Source of the DNA: Roseovarius sp. S88
GTDB taxonomy: Bacteria; Pseudomonadota; Alphaproteobacteria; Rhodobacterales; Rhodobacteraceae
Direction: 5' to 3'
NCBI RefSeq assembly: GCF_037023735.1
Contig: NZ_CP146069.1
Location: 434,001 to 498,000 of the forward strand
DNA: 64,000 bases
The translations under genes and the position numbers were made by a program. Of the stretch, positions 55,491 to 64,000 are shown one piece after another. Position 1 is the stretch's first letter, and the number at the start of each line of letters is the position of its first letter. The notes under the pieces are model-generated. The model was given only the letters and a program-made list of their open reading frames with translations, was not told the DNA's origin and searched no databases.

Positions 55491-56387
55491 ATGCATCGCT
55501 TTACACTGCGACAGTTGGAATACCTGCTGACCTGCATTGACATGCGGTCTGTGGCAGGTGCCGCCGAAAAGCTCAGCGTGTCGCAGCCCACAATTTCCGT
55601 GGCCATAACCAAACTTGAAGAACAGCTTGGAGTGCAACTTCTTTTGCGTCATCCATCGCGCGGGGTGACGCCAACGGCTGCGGCAAACAAGATCTTGAAT
55701 TTAGCCCGAAGCCTTCTCGCGCATGCCGCTGATCTTGAGCGGCAGACGATGGAGACTGGAAGCCACCTGGAAGGCGAGTTGCGATTGGGAAGCTTCAGCA
55801 CACTGGCCCCGGCCGTCTTGCCGGGGTTGATCCAATCGTTGAGCCAGCAACACCCCGGGATTCAGTTGCATCTTCGCGAGGGGACACAGGATCATATGGT
55901 GGCTGCATTGCAAACCGGTCAGCTGGACCTCGCGCTGCTCTATGACATCAATTTACCAGAAGATATTCACAAGACTCCGCTTGCCACGCGTGCGCCCTAC
56001 GCTGTCTTGGGGATGAATGACCCACTTGCCCAAAACGAGCAGGTCTCCCTTGCCGATCTGGCGAAGGCCCCTTTGATCCTTTTGGACGTCCCGCCCAGCC
56101 GAGAGTATTTTTTGGGCCTGTTCCGCAACGCAGGCTTGGAGCCAAGGATTGCCTACAGCACACCGTCCATCGAAATGGTGCGTGGCATGGTGGGATGCGG
56201 ATTGGGCTATTCTTTGCTGGTTACACGACCCAAAGGCGACACCACATATGATGGGCACAACCTCGCCATTCGACCTTTGAAGGAAGATGTCGAACACAGC
56301 GCAATGGTTCTGGCGCGCCTTGCCACGTTGCGGCCCACCCGGCTTATGGCGCGCTTTGAACAGATCGCTTTGCAGGTCATTCAGTAA
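55491..56387 (+). CDS. LysR-family transcriptional regulator
   Basis: The 298-residue protein has the LysR winged helix (about 3-60, AAEKLSVSQPTISVAITKLEEQLGVQLLLR in family order, shown by SVSQPTISVAITKLEE) and a substrate-binding domain, closest in feel to OxyR/CatM-type regulators with a short hinge. It is divergent from the flavin reductase-to-DUF1028 operon and is the likely regulator; the box at 55471-55487 abuts its own start, which would give autorepression. Confidence 0.93.
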   Translation: MHRFTLRQLEYLLTCIDMRSVAGAAEKLSVSQPTISVAITKLEEQLGVQLLLRHPSRGVTPTAAANKILNLARSLLAHAADLERQTMETGSHLEGELRLGSFSTLAPAVLPGLIQSLSQQHPGIQLHLREGTQDHMVAALQTGQLDLALLYDINLPEDIHKTPLATRAPYAVLGMNDPLAQNEQVSLADLAKAPLILLDVPPSREYFLGLFRNAGLEPRIAYSTPSIEMVRGMVGCGLGYSLLVTRPKGDTTYDGHNLAIRPLKEDVEHSAMVLARLATLRPTRLMARFEQIALQVIQ

Positions 56388-56470
56388 AACACTGGTCGCC
56401 TATGCGCCCGCTTTGGCAGGGCGTTGAACACATAGACCCACAGCCCAGTTCAAGAAAACTGAAAAAATTT

Positions 56471-56501
56471 CGCCACCTGAGAATAATTCCAACAGGTGGC
56501 G
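56471..56501. promoter_or_regulatory. Perfect 9-bp inverted repeat upstream of the small secreted protein
   Basis: CGCCACCTG (56471-56479) and CAGGTGGCG (56493-56501) pair around a 13-nt AT-rich spacer. It sits 58 bases upstream of the small gene. Leftward it is followed by a T run, so it could also end a minus-strand transcript, but no gene is seen there. Confidence 0.55.
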
Positions 56502-56559
56502 CGTCATACCATACAGAACGTCGGGTTGATCGACCACCTGCACAAAAAGGACATGCACC

Positions 56560-56715
56560 ATGCGACTGAAAGCAATTTCGGCACTGACAGTTTTTACCAC
56601 GGCCATAATTGTGGCCTTCGCGGACGGTCACAGTCCAGACCCTGGTCAAGTGACCCCAAATGCAATTGGCGGCGCAAGCCAAATAGAGAACCTGAACTTC
56701 CTCCTCGCCACCTAG
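56560..56715 (+). CDS. Small secreted protein, 51 aa
   Basis: The ORF was too short for the usual length cut. It starts MRLKAISALTVFTTAIIVAF, a clear signal peptide probably cleaved after AFA. The mature part of about 30 residues is mostly polar, with a DGHSPDPGQVTP start. AAGGA stands eight bases before the ATG and a strong terminator follows, so it looks like a real monocistronic gene. No family recognised. Confidence 0.68.
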   Translation: MRLKAISALTVFTTAIIVAFADGHSPDPGQVTPNAIGGASQIENLNFLLAT

Positions 56716-57076
56716 TCACTCTATTTGACCTGTCTCACTTCAAGTCGAATTCAAAGAGAGAATTTTCACGCATTATTTTCATAGCAACGCTTTCCCTTCT
56801 GTTTGGTAACGAGTAACCGGTAGCCGCATTATTTCGCGGCTACCTTTTTTTCACACCATCAAATGGAATCATAAAGCCATATGAAAACAAATATTTAAAT
56901 TACATGGCGCACCCGAACTCAGAGTGTATGCGGCGTGTTTTGTGCCAAAGATCTAGGTCGGTCGCGCCTGGTTTGATCACTGCACTGGGCGTCCAGATAT
57001 CGAAAAAAGTCGGGTGGTAAGAATTATCTTGCCGCCTGATGCGTAAACCAGTCGAAACCCGAGTCCGGAGTGTGTA
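56716..57076. other. Region between the small secreted gene and the sigma factor
   Basis: Apart from the terminator at 56819-56852, no gene is seen. The AT-rich stretch 56853-56910 and the part before 57077 should hold the sigma operon promoter; I could not assign one with confidence. Confidence 0.5.
56819..56852 (+). terminator. Terminator after the small secreted gene
   Basis: GGTAGCCGC (56819-56827) and GCGGCTACC (56836-56844) form a 9-bp stem with an 8-nt loop, followed by eight T. Confidence 0.95.
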
Positions 57077-57694
57077 ATGTCGAACCAGCAAGCACGCCAA
57101 ATTCAAAGACACGCCCCGTGTCCGGCGCCGTTTGTGAACATCACTTCGGCGGCCATGTTCTGGCCTGTGCAACCGGTTCGGGACGTCTGTTTGGCACAAG
57201 ATCTGAAAAAAGACCTGATTGCGATGCTGCCGCGCCTGCGTCGGTTTGCCCGGACGATGACGCGTTCTGTCACTGAGGCCGACGATCTGGTGCAAGACGC
57301 CTGCCTGCGCGCCCTGAGCCGGTCGGATCAGTGGGACCCTAGCCAGCCTTTGGATCGTTGGGTGTTTCGGATCACGCGAAATCTGTGGATCAGCGAGCTG
57401 CGCAAACGTCAGGTCCGGTTGGGTCAGGGCCACGTGCCCGCAGACGAAACAAATGAGCTGGTCACGCGAGACACCGGTGAAGAGTCGGTTGTCGCCAGTC
57501 AACTCAAAGGGCGGATCGCTGCCCTGCCGCAAGATTTGTCGGCGGTGTTGCTTTTGGTGTCAGTCGAAGGGTACAGCTATGCCGAAACTTCCGAGCTTCT
57601 GAGCATTCCTCTTGGCACAGTGATGAGCCGCGTTCACCGCGCGCGCAAGCTTTTGGCCCAAGAGCTTGCACAAACAGAGGGAGCGGATCAGTGA
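57077..57694 (+). CDS. ECF-type RNA polymerase sigma factor
   Basis: The 205-residue protein has region 2 (ARTMTRSVTEADDLVQDACL, near 70) and region 4 (SYAETSELLSIPLGTVMSRVHRAR in two parts: SYAETSELL and GTVMSRVHRARKLL). It recruits RNA polymerase to a stress regulon. The first 50 residues (MSNQQARQIQRHAPCPAPFV and on) are not sigma-like, so translation may start later, for example at the ATG at 57155 (MFWPVQPVRD). The stop overlaps the anti-sigma gene by GTGA. Confidence 0.88.
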   Translation: MSNQQARQIQRHAPCPAPFVNITSAAMFWPVQPVRDVCLAQDLKKDLIAMLPRLRRFARTMTRSVTEADDLVQDACLRALSRSDQWDPSQPLDRWVFRITRNLWISELRKRQVRLGQGHVPADETNELVTRDTGEESVVASQLKGRIAALPQDLSAVLLLVSVEGYSYAETSELLSIPLGTVMSRVHRARKLLAQELAQTEGADQ

Positions 57695-58473
57695 CACGTG
57701 ACCCCGAAACACTCAGCGCGTTTCTCGACGGTGAATTGTCACCGCCAGAGACACTTGAGATTGAAAAAGCGCTGGAAACGGACGCTGAGCTGCGCGCAGA
57801 ACTGGAAAGTCTGATTGCTGCGGATCAGGCGGCTCAGGACGATTTTGCCGAAATCCTGAACGAACCGGTTCCGTTTGAACTGGCCGCTGCCATTGAAAAT
57901 GCTCCGCTCGCCACAGATGCGCCTGCGGCAAACTTGCCCAACAAGCCAAGCTCGCTCACGTGGCTCACCGCGATTGCTGCCTGCGTGGCGTTGATTATTG
58001 GTGGGGCTGGTGGATATCTTGCCGGATCCACCAACAACACCCAATTGGCCGCGGCGCCTGGGTGGCTGGAAGATATTGCGGATTATCACCGCGTCTATGC
58101 CGGACAGGAACGGCATCTTGTTGAAGTCCCCGCGAGCGAAGCGGACCATATCGAGACATGGTTGACCAAAACCGTTGGCGCGCAAGTCCGCGTTCCGGAC
58201 TTGTCACAGCACGGCCTGACTTTTCAGGGTGCGCGCTTGCTTGTGGCTGCTGGCAAACCTGTGTCGCAACTGATGTTCAAAGATACCGAAGGGCGCGTTG
58301 TGGCCTTATGTCTCATCCAAACAGACACGCCTGCCGATGGTTTCACAGAGCGCAGCATTGATGGTTTCGACATGGTCAGCTGGGGTGGCCAGAACGCGAA
58401 TTTTGTCATCGTGGGTGACGAAGGCCGTGGTGATCTTGAGGCCATCGCCCAAACCGCCGCTGTTGAAGCTTGA
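57691..58473 (+). CDS. Anti-sigma factor, single-pass membrane protein
   Basis: The 260-residue protein starts with GTG at 57691 (TRDPETLSAFLDGELSPPET), an anti-sigma-type N-terminal helix. It has one membrane helix (about 92-112, LTAIAACVALIIGGAGGYLA) and a C-terminal extracytoplasmic domain with DFxxxRxYxGQ-like DYHRVYAGQERHLVEVP. It lacks the zinc HxxxCxxC motif. It likely holds the upstream sigma factor inactive and senses an envelope or redox signal. Confidence 0.85.
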   Translation: MTRDPETLSAFLDGELSPPETLEIEKALETDAELRAELESLIAADQAAQDDFAEILNEPVPFELAAAIENAPLATDAPAANLPNKPSSLTWLTAIAACVALIIGGAGGYLAGSTNNTQLAAAPGWLEDIADYHRVYAGQERHLVEVPASEADHIETWLTKTVGAQVRVPDLSQHGLTFQGARLLVAAGKPVSQLMFKDTEGRVVALCLIQTDTPADGFTERSIDGFDMVSWGGQNANFVIVGDEGRGDLEAIAQTAAVEA

Positions 58474-58940
58474 AAACGTAACGTCGAACTATCCTGATCA
58501 AAAATCGTATTCGTTCAGGTCTTTCCGCGGGTCTAATAGAGTGCTTTGGTCTTTCGGACGATCTTCGTTTACCCTCAGCCAAGTCAATTCGATTTGGTCG
58601 GCCTTGCCAAACACATTCACCAATATATTGAAACGCAGGACAACGAAACGGATCGGTCAGATCGGGAATGTGACATCGAAACGGCCTGTGGTGGCGCTTT
58701 CCGCGAGTGGTTCGATTGCCATTTTCGGAGGGAAACCCAAATACCGTTTCCCCCTTATATCCAGCACCGCAATGCCCCATCTTTGACTCACCAGGGCGGC
58801 AAACAAGCCTTGGATGTTTCTTAAGAGGGTAACGCCGAGTTTTGGCGGTGTGTGAGTTCGTAACGAGTCCATTGGGTGCGTGACGGGGCATGTGTTCAAA
58901 CACGGGCCTCGTCACTGCTGCTGCAACCAGATGATGCGTG
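58474..58940. other. Convergent intergenic region after the anti-sigma gene
   Basis: Several frames are open here on both strands (for example 58546-58824 plus and 58657-58899 minus), but none has a recognisable product, a clear ribosome site or coding bias. I see no gene. A weak CGCC/GGCG hairpin lies near 58834. Confidence 0.5.
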
Positions 58941-59645
58941 TCAGATGACCTTGATGACATCCTTATCAATGGCAAGCATATAGCCGCGGCGCGCAATGTT
59001 TTTGACCAGAAGTTCACTGATCATCTGATTGCCCAGCGTGTCACGCAGGCGCTTTATCCTTGTGGCACCTGCGGCCTCTTCACAATCCGCGCTGGCACGC
59101 CCCGAGATCACAGCCTCGATTTCTGCCCCGGTCATGACGTCATCATCCATGCGCGCTTCGGCCAAAACGGCGAGCGTTTCCATCGCCGCATCAGTCAGCT
59201 TGAACCCCATGTTGTTGAGGTAAACCGTCTTCTCTTCGCGGCTGATCAGCAGGGAACTCACTTGAATGCCCGATCGTTCGATCTGCGCCATGCGGCGGTT
59301 GAGTGTGATCAGCATAATGAGAAACACCAAGGCCGCTATCAGAAGTGCCGTGGCAAAGACCAGCAGCACGAAGATCACCATGCGATAGCTGGTCAGCGTC
59401 TCGGAAAAGGCTGTGCCGGATAGCGCCAGGATTTCCAGCAGCTTGATTTCGGCGTCCGAGCTGAGCTCATCATTTTCCACAAAGATGCGTTCTACCTTGG
59501 CGTTGAACGCGTTTGCGTCAGGCAAAGAGACAAATAGCAGAATGGCCGCGACCACCAGGATCCCGACGATCGCGGCGACCCCGAACAAAACAACTCGGTT
59601 GCCCGAGCGCCGGGCGTCTGAGGCGGAATCGGTTAGCTCATGCAA
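58941..59645 (-). CDS. Membrane-anchored winged-helix protein
   Basis: The 234-residue protein has two membrane helices (about 19-40, RVVLFGVAAIVGILVVAAIL, and 89-115). An extracytoplasmic loop of about 48 residues lies between them. A C-terminal cytoplasmic part (about 148-228) ends ARRGYMLAIDKDVIKV, the closing wing typical of OmpR-type winged helices. This is a sensor-like arrangement with the DNA-binding domain at the C-terminus, opposite to ToxR/CadC. Function unknown. A small secreted protein gene lies just upstream on the same strand. Confidence 0.72.
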   Translation of the reverse strand: MHELTDSASDARRSGNRVVLFGVAAIVGILVVAAILLFVSLPDANAFNAKVERIFVENDELSSDAEIKLLEILALSGTAFSETLTSYRMVIFVLLVFATALLIAALVFLIMLITLNRRMAQIERSGIQVSSLLISREEKTVYLNNMGFKLTDAAMETLAVLAEARMDDDVMTGAEIEAVISGRASADCEEAAGATRIKRLRDTLGNQMISELLVKNIARRGYMLAIDKDVIKVI

Positions 59646-59664
59646 GAGCGCTCTCCTTCCTGAC

Positions 59665-59907
59665 TTATCCTTCGCGCACGGAAACGACCTTGAGCAAGGT
59701 CAGGCCCTGTGCCGCCAGCTGTGATCGCAACTGCTTGGTGGCATTGCCAACCGTGCAGGGTCCGCTGATCTGAGCGGTACTAAAGAAGAGTTTTAACGGT
59801 TTGTCACTCTTGGCTTTGTACTCGGCCACACAGGCGGCCTGAGCAACACTTGCGGTCGCAATGACAAGAAAAGTGCCCAGAAGGCAGGAGAAGAGTTTTT
59901 GTTTCAT
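59665..59907 (-). CDS. Small secreted protein, 80 aa
   Basis: A signal peptide (MKQKLFSCLLGTFLVIATAS plus VAQA) is followed by a mature part of about 56 residues with two cysteines (ACVAEYKAKSDKPLKLFF and SGPCTVGN), which could form a disulfide in the periplasm. No family recognised. It lies 19 bases upstream of the membrane winged-helix gene and may be co-transcribed with it. Confidence 0.75.
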   Translation of the reverse strand: MKQKLFSCLLGTFLVIATASVAQAACVAEYKAKSDKPLKLFFSTAQISGPCTVGNATKQLRSQLAAQGLTLLKVVSVREG

Positions 59908-59974
59908 GCGCTCAAAATGCGCGAGAGCCTGCCGCTATTCAATAACTCAATCGCGAAATCCGGCTGAGTGCGGC

Positions 59975-59991
59975 GTGTTATCCGATAACAC
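59975..59991. promoter_or_regulatory. Near-perfect palindrome between divergent small secreted genes
   Basis: GTGTTATC-C-GATAACAC is a 17-base palindrome with a single central base, in the 217-base divergent region between 59907 and 60125. It is a candidate operator; its regulator is unknown. Confidence 0.6.
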
Positions 59992-60124
59992 CCTGCCGTT
60001 ATTGCCTGTCTGAGGGAGGTAAGCCCAGTTTTATTCCATGACACGCCCCGTCTGCTGCCACCCGATCACGTGACCAACAGCGCAGGGCACAGATAACGAT
60101 CTTTACTGTCGGGAAGGACAAAAC

Positions 60125-60607
60125 ATGACGCACCGCATTTTCATCTCCATCATTCTGGCGGCGGCGATTGCCGTCACTGGTATGACCGCTGCACCGGCAC
60201 GTGCAGACAACGACGCGGCAAAAGTCATCGCGGGCGTTGCCGCTCTTGCGATCATTGGCGCAGTGATTGCCGAAGACCGCAAAGACCGCCGTCGCAAAGC
60301 CGCCGCACGCAATCACGTTTCAAAGCACCAGTACAACCACAACAGGCGCTATAAGGATGACGGGCATCGCTACCGGTACCAAAACCAGTCCAAACGCCGC
60401 GCTTTGCCAGTGCGCTGCCGTCGCGACGGGTATACGCGTCGGGGTGACGTCTATGGCTACGGTCGCCGCTGCCTGCTGAACAACTATTCGCAATTCAACG
60501 CCTTGCCACACAACTGCGCGGTCCGTGCTCAGGGATACAACGGCGGTCAGCGCGTAATTTACAGTGGGCGCTGCCTCAGAAAGCATGGCTACGTCACACC
60601 TGGCTGA
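60125..60607 (+). CDS. Basic secreted protein, 160 aa
   Basis: A signal peptide (about 1-27, MTHRIFISIILAAAIAVTGM then TAAPARA) is followed by a hydrophobic patch (AKVIAGVAALAIIGAVIAED). The rest is a strongly basic, tyrosine- and arginine-rich tail with four cysteines (VRCRRDGYTRRGDVYGYGRR and on). It is probably periplasmic or surface-bound. GGGAAGGA stands before the ATG. Function unknown. Confidence 0.78.
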   Translation: MTHRIFISIILAAAIAVTGMTAAPARADNDAAKVIAGVAALAIIGAVIAEDRKDRRRKAAARNHVSKHQYNHNRRYKDDGHRYRYQNQSKRRALPVRCRRDGYTRRGDVYGYGRRCLLNNYSQFNALPHNCAVRAQGYNGGQRVIYSGRCLRKHGYVTPG

Positions 60608-60644
60608 TACGCAGGCGGTATAAACATCGAGCAGAAACGAGGGG

Positions 60645-60672
60645 CCCGAAGAAATTCGGGTCTCTCTCTTTT
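60645..60672 (+). terminator. Terminator after the basic secreted protein gene
   Basis: CCCGAA (60645-60650) and TTCGGG (60655-60660) with a GAAA tetraloop are followed by TCTCTCTCTTTTT. The stem is short but has a good T-rich tail. Confidence 0.75.
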
Positions 60673-60702
60673 TGTCCGCGCCAGTCGTGCTTTGTAGAGT
60701 GC

Positions 60703-61335
60703 ATGTCTGCTCCCGATTTTTCATTTGAAACCCAAGCCATGTTGGACGGTCATATCACCATCGCCGGTGTCGATGAGGTGGGACGTGGGCCGTTGGCCGG
60801 GCCAGTGACAGCCGCAGCCGTTATATTGGACCCAAAGCACATTCCCGAAGGTCTCAATGACTCGAAAAAGCTTACGGCCAAACGTCGGGATACCTTGAGC
60901 AAAGAGATTTTCCGGGTCGCCGAAGTGTGCGTGGCCCATGCCAGTGTTGAAGAAATTGACGAGATCAACATTCTGCGCGCCGCACATCTTGCGATGGAGC
61001 GGGCCGTTGTCGGGCTTGGTCGGCACCCCTGCCTTGCTTTGGTCGATGGTAACATGATCCCAAAAGATCTAAGTTGCCCAGGGCAGCCCATCATCAAGGG
61101 CGACGGCAAATCACTTTCCATCGCAGCAGCATCTATCGTGGCCAAAACCACCCGCGACGCGATCATGTGGGATTTGGCGCAACAGTTTCCCGGCTACGGC
61201 TGGGAGACAAATGCAGGCTATGGATCAAAAAGCCACATGTCTGCGCTCCAAAAACTCGGCCCAACCCCACATCATAGGCGTTCGTTCAAGCCGGTGCACA
61301 ATATATTGTATCAAGCAAAAAACATAAACGACTGA
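60703..61335 (+). CDS. rnhB: Ribonuclease HII
   Basis: The 210-residue protein has the RNase HII signature GVDEVGRGPLAGPV near residue 21 with the first catalytic Asp-Glu, and later LALVDGN and TRDAIMWDLAQQFPGYGW (which contains the last aspartate). It cuts the RNA strand of RNA-DNA hybrids and removes misincorporated ribonucleotides. It is upstream of ccrM in the same direction, an arrangement common in this group. Confidence 0.96.
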   Translation: MSAPDFSFETQAMLDGHITIAGVDEVGRGPLAGPVTAAAVILDPKHIPEGLNDSKKLTAKRRDTLSKEIFRVAEVCVAHASVEEIDEINILRAAHLAMERAVVGLGRHPCLALVDGNMIPKDLSCPGQPIIKGDGKSLSIAAASIVAKTTRDAIMWDLAQQFPGYGWETNAGYGSKSHMSALQKLGPTPHHRRSFKPVHNILYQAKNIND

Positions 61336-62541
<1,206 letters not shown>

Positions 62542-62603
62542 ATACACAAAACTACACGAACACCGCCGGTGCCTGTGGCCTGACACATGGCACTCAACTT
62601 GAT

Positions 62604-62630
62604 CCCTCGCCCTTGCGGCGAGGGTTTTTT
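62604..62630 (+). terminator. Terminator of ccrM
   Basis: CCCTCGCC (62604-62611) and GGCGAGGG (62617-62624) form a perfect stem with a 5-nt loop, followed by six T. Confidence 0.95.
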
Positions 62631-62693
62631 CTTCTGACAATCATTTCCCCCAAGTAAAATGCGATAGAAAACACGCGTTTTCTATTTCTGAAC

Positions 62694-63239
62694 TCATGCA
62701 AATTCTGATTGTGCCGCCGCCGTCAATCGCGCCACGGTCTCATACAGAATTTCGGATCGCCCAAGGCTGACCGAAAGGGTCATGGCGCCTTGGATTTCCG
62801 CTTGCACGCGCTGGGCTAGAAGGTCTTGATTTTCAACGCTGTCCGGCATCGAGGCCTTTAGCCAGGACAGATTTGCCTTGAAAAATGCCGCCACTTTCGC
62901 CGCCACGGGATCAGGCAGTCCTGCACTTTCGGCGGCCAGCATCCCGCACAAGCACTGCAGGTCTTCGTCATGCAGCGCGCGTTTGTAGACTGCGCCAAAC
63001 CGCGCCACAGCATCTGACCAATTCAAAACACCAGCGTCACCGACAAAGTCATGCACCCGCTTGGCATAGCGTTCCACCATGGCCGCACCAAGGTCTTCCT
63101 TGTGGCGGAAATGATAGTGAATGCTGGCCGACTTGATGCCCATTTCATCGGCAATGTCGCGAAAGCTCACGGCATGGTAGCCACGCAGGCGAATGGCGCG
63201 CTCGGCAAGATCAAGGATTTGGTCGCGGGTCTCAGCCAT
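62694..63239 (-). CDS. TetR-family transcriptional regulator
   Basis: The 181-residue protein has an N-terminal TetR helix-turn-helix (about 8-55, SFRDIADEMGIKSASIHYHF) and a helical ligand domain with two cysteines (LQCLCGMLAAESAG). ATG 63239 (MAETRDQILD) is used. It is divergent from a GST gene across a region with TAGATAGG half-sites and probably represses both genes; an electrophile ligand would fit but is inference. Confidence 0.91.
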   Translation of the reverse strand: MAETRDQILDLAERAIRLRGYHAVSFRDIADEMGIKSASIHYHFRHKEDLGAAMVERYAKRVHDFVGDAGVLNWSDAVARFGAVYKRALHDEDLQCLCGMLAAESAGLPDPVAAKVAAFFKANLSWLKASMPDSVENQDLLAQRVQAEIQGAMTLSVSLGRSEILYETVARLTAAAQSEFA

Positions 63240-63266
63240 ATTTCTCACGTTTTCTTTATCTGCGAG

Positions 63267-63324
63267 TAGATAGGCTTGACGGCAAAAGAAATCAATTCTA
63301 GCAAACTACCTACTACTAGATAGG
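63267..63324. promoter_or_regulatory. TAGATAGG half-sites between tetR and the GST gene
   Basis: TAGATAGG occurs at 63267-63274 and again at 63317-63324. The second is the right arm of an imperfect palindrome with CCTA at 63309-63312. It ends nine bases before the GST start, overlapping its ribosome site. Confidence 0.55.
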
Positions 63325-63333
63325 AGTATCAAA

Positions 63334-63954
63334 ATGAAGATTTATGAATTCCAAGGTTTCCCCAACCCTGCCCGTATCCGCATCGCTCTGGCTGAAAAAG
63401 GCCTGACCGATCAGGTGGAGTTTGTGTCCGTCAACGTTCCAGAAGGCGAACACCAATCTGAAGCGTTCCGCGCCAAGAACCCGTCCGCGGCGGTGCCTGT
63501 GCTTGAACTTGAGGATGGCTCTTGCATTTCCGAATGCACCGCCATTACCGAATATCTGGATCATCTTGATGGCAGCCCGTCGCTTACCGGTGAAACTGCC
63601 AAGGATCGCGCTGTGATTCATATGATGCAGCGGCGCGCGGAATCCGGTCTACTCGATGCGGTTGCCACCTATTTCCATCATGCCACGCCCGGCCTTGGCA
63701 AAGAGATTGAAGGGTATCAATGCGCTGAATGGGGAGAGCATCAGAAGCAAACCGCCCTGGAGGGCATGCGCTATCTCGACGGAGTTCTCGCTGAGAACCC
63801 CTATCTCGCAGGTGACGACTTCAGCGTGGCCGACATCACCGCCTTTGCGGGTCTGGCCTTTGCCGGATTTGCCAATATTGACGTACCAGAAGACTGTGCC
63901 AATCTGCAGGCATGGCACGCTCGTGTCGCTGCTCGCCCCTCGATCGCGGCATAA
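63334..63954 (+). CDS. Glutathione S-transferase family protein
   Basis: The 206-residue protein has a thioredoxin-fold N-terminal domain (MKIYEFQGFPNPARIRIALA; the glutathione-binding VPVLELEDGSCISECTAI) and a helical C-terminal domain (FSVADITAFAGLAFAG). It conjugates or reduces electrophiles with glutathione in the cytoplasm. It is divergent from tetR and probably de-repressed by a stress ligand. A further gene starts 17 bases later. Confidence 0.93.
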   Translation: MKIYEFQGFPNPARIRIALAEKGLTDQVEFVSVNVPEGEHQSEAFRAKNPSAAVPVLELEDGSCISECTAITEYLDHLDGSPSLTGETAKDRAVIHMMQRRAESGLLDAVATYFHHATPGLGKEIEGYQCAEWGEHQKQTALEGMRYLDGVLAENPYLAGDDFSVADITAFAGLAFAGFANIDVPEDCANLQAWHARVAARPSIAA

Positions 63955-63971
63955 AAGAAAGGACGCAACCC

Positions 63972-64000
63972 ATGCAACGCAATGATGATTTTTCTCAACG
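63972..64000 (+). CDS. Start of a gene cut by the window edge
   Basis: ATG 63972 opens MQRNDDFSQ and runs off the right end. GAAAGGACG lies upstream at a suitable distance, and it follows the GST gene closely, so it may be co-transcribed. Nothing more can be said from nine codons. Confidence 0.45.

Noticed and set aside
58406..59017. 203-aa minus-strand frame over the anti-sigma end and the winged-helix gene end
   Set aside because: It overlaps two better-supported genes and is basic and low in complexity.

Overview
The window reads as a chromosomal segment of a marine alphaproteobacterium of the order Rhodobacterales (roseobacter group). The evidence is combined: a GC-rich coding style; a separate F0 operon with both b' and b subunits (atpI-B-E-X-F); a CcrM-type GANTC methyltransferase; a VPLPA-CTERM surface protein; MttB-like methyltransferases beside GcvT-type flavoprotein demethylases; and many 4-nt ATGA gene overlaps. 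No phage, plasmid or CRISPR signature was seen. One IS30-family element is the only clear mobile DNA.

Layout. 1-2.3 kb: hydantoinase/oxoprolinase pair hyuA-hyuB (hyuB cut by the window edge). 2.6-3.1 kb: mscL. 3.1-4.3 kb: frameshifted IS30 element, followed by an orphan gene. 5.1-11.6 kb: histidine utilisation, with hutI-hutH-hutU divergent from hutF-hutC across a perfect palindromic operator. 11.6-15.6 kb: a DAO-type flavoprotein and a cupin, divergent from a TetR regulator and an MttB homologue. 16.9-18.7 kb: ald with a divergent Lrp/AsnC regulator. 18.9-24.2 kb: GDSL esterase with VPLPA-CTERM tail, pnp, a DMT exporter and a YbaK-type deacylase. 24.5-27.1 kb: ATP synthase F0. 27.2-35.9 kb: LysR regulator divergent from a split mttB, two DMGDH-like flavoproteins and a class III aminotransferase, a likely methylated-amine catabolic operon. 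36-42.5 kb: acyltransferase, a tiny predicted transcription unit, aroC, a DMT exporter, HU, and two frameshifted surface-glycan genes (glycosyltransferase, FkbM methyltransferase). 42.5-48.6 kb: amn, a VOC protein, a YeeZ-like epimerase, an operon (DUF4166 protein plus TIGR01777 epimerase) with its GbsR/MarR-like regulator, and rpsO. 48.8-51.1 kb: hydroxyacid dehydrogenase, LacI regulator, tRNA-Arg(CCT). 51.1-56.4 kb: a five-gene oxidative catabolic operon (flavin reductase, HpaB-like monooxygenase, RidA, Rieske oxygenase, DUF1028) divergent from a LysR gene. 56.5-64 kb: small secreted proteins, an ECF sigma/anti-sigma pair, a membrane-anchored winged-helix protein, rnhB, ccrM, a TetR regulator and a GST.

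Four genes each lack exactly one base relative to their family frame. Three of the losses lie in homopolymers (G6, C6, T5), which points to sequencing undercalls or slippage more than to independent gene decay. Many divergent gene pairs carry near-perfect palindromes that can be read as operators. The most interesting leads are the uncharacterised HpaB/Rieske/RidA/DUF1028 cluster, the paired TTTCTGT-N4-ACAGAAA boxes of the GbsR-like regulator, the strong hairpins on both sides of atpE, the split mttB with a built-in restart or slippery site, and a small promoter-to-hairpin unit near 37.2-37.45 kb.
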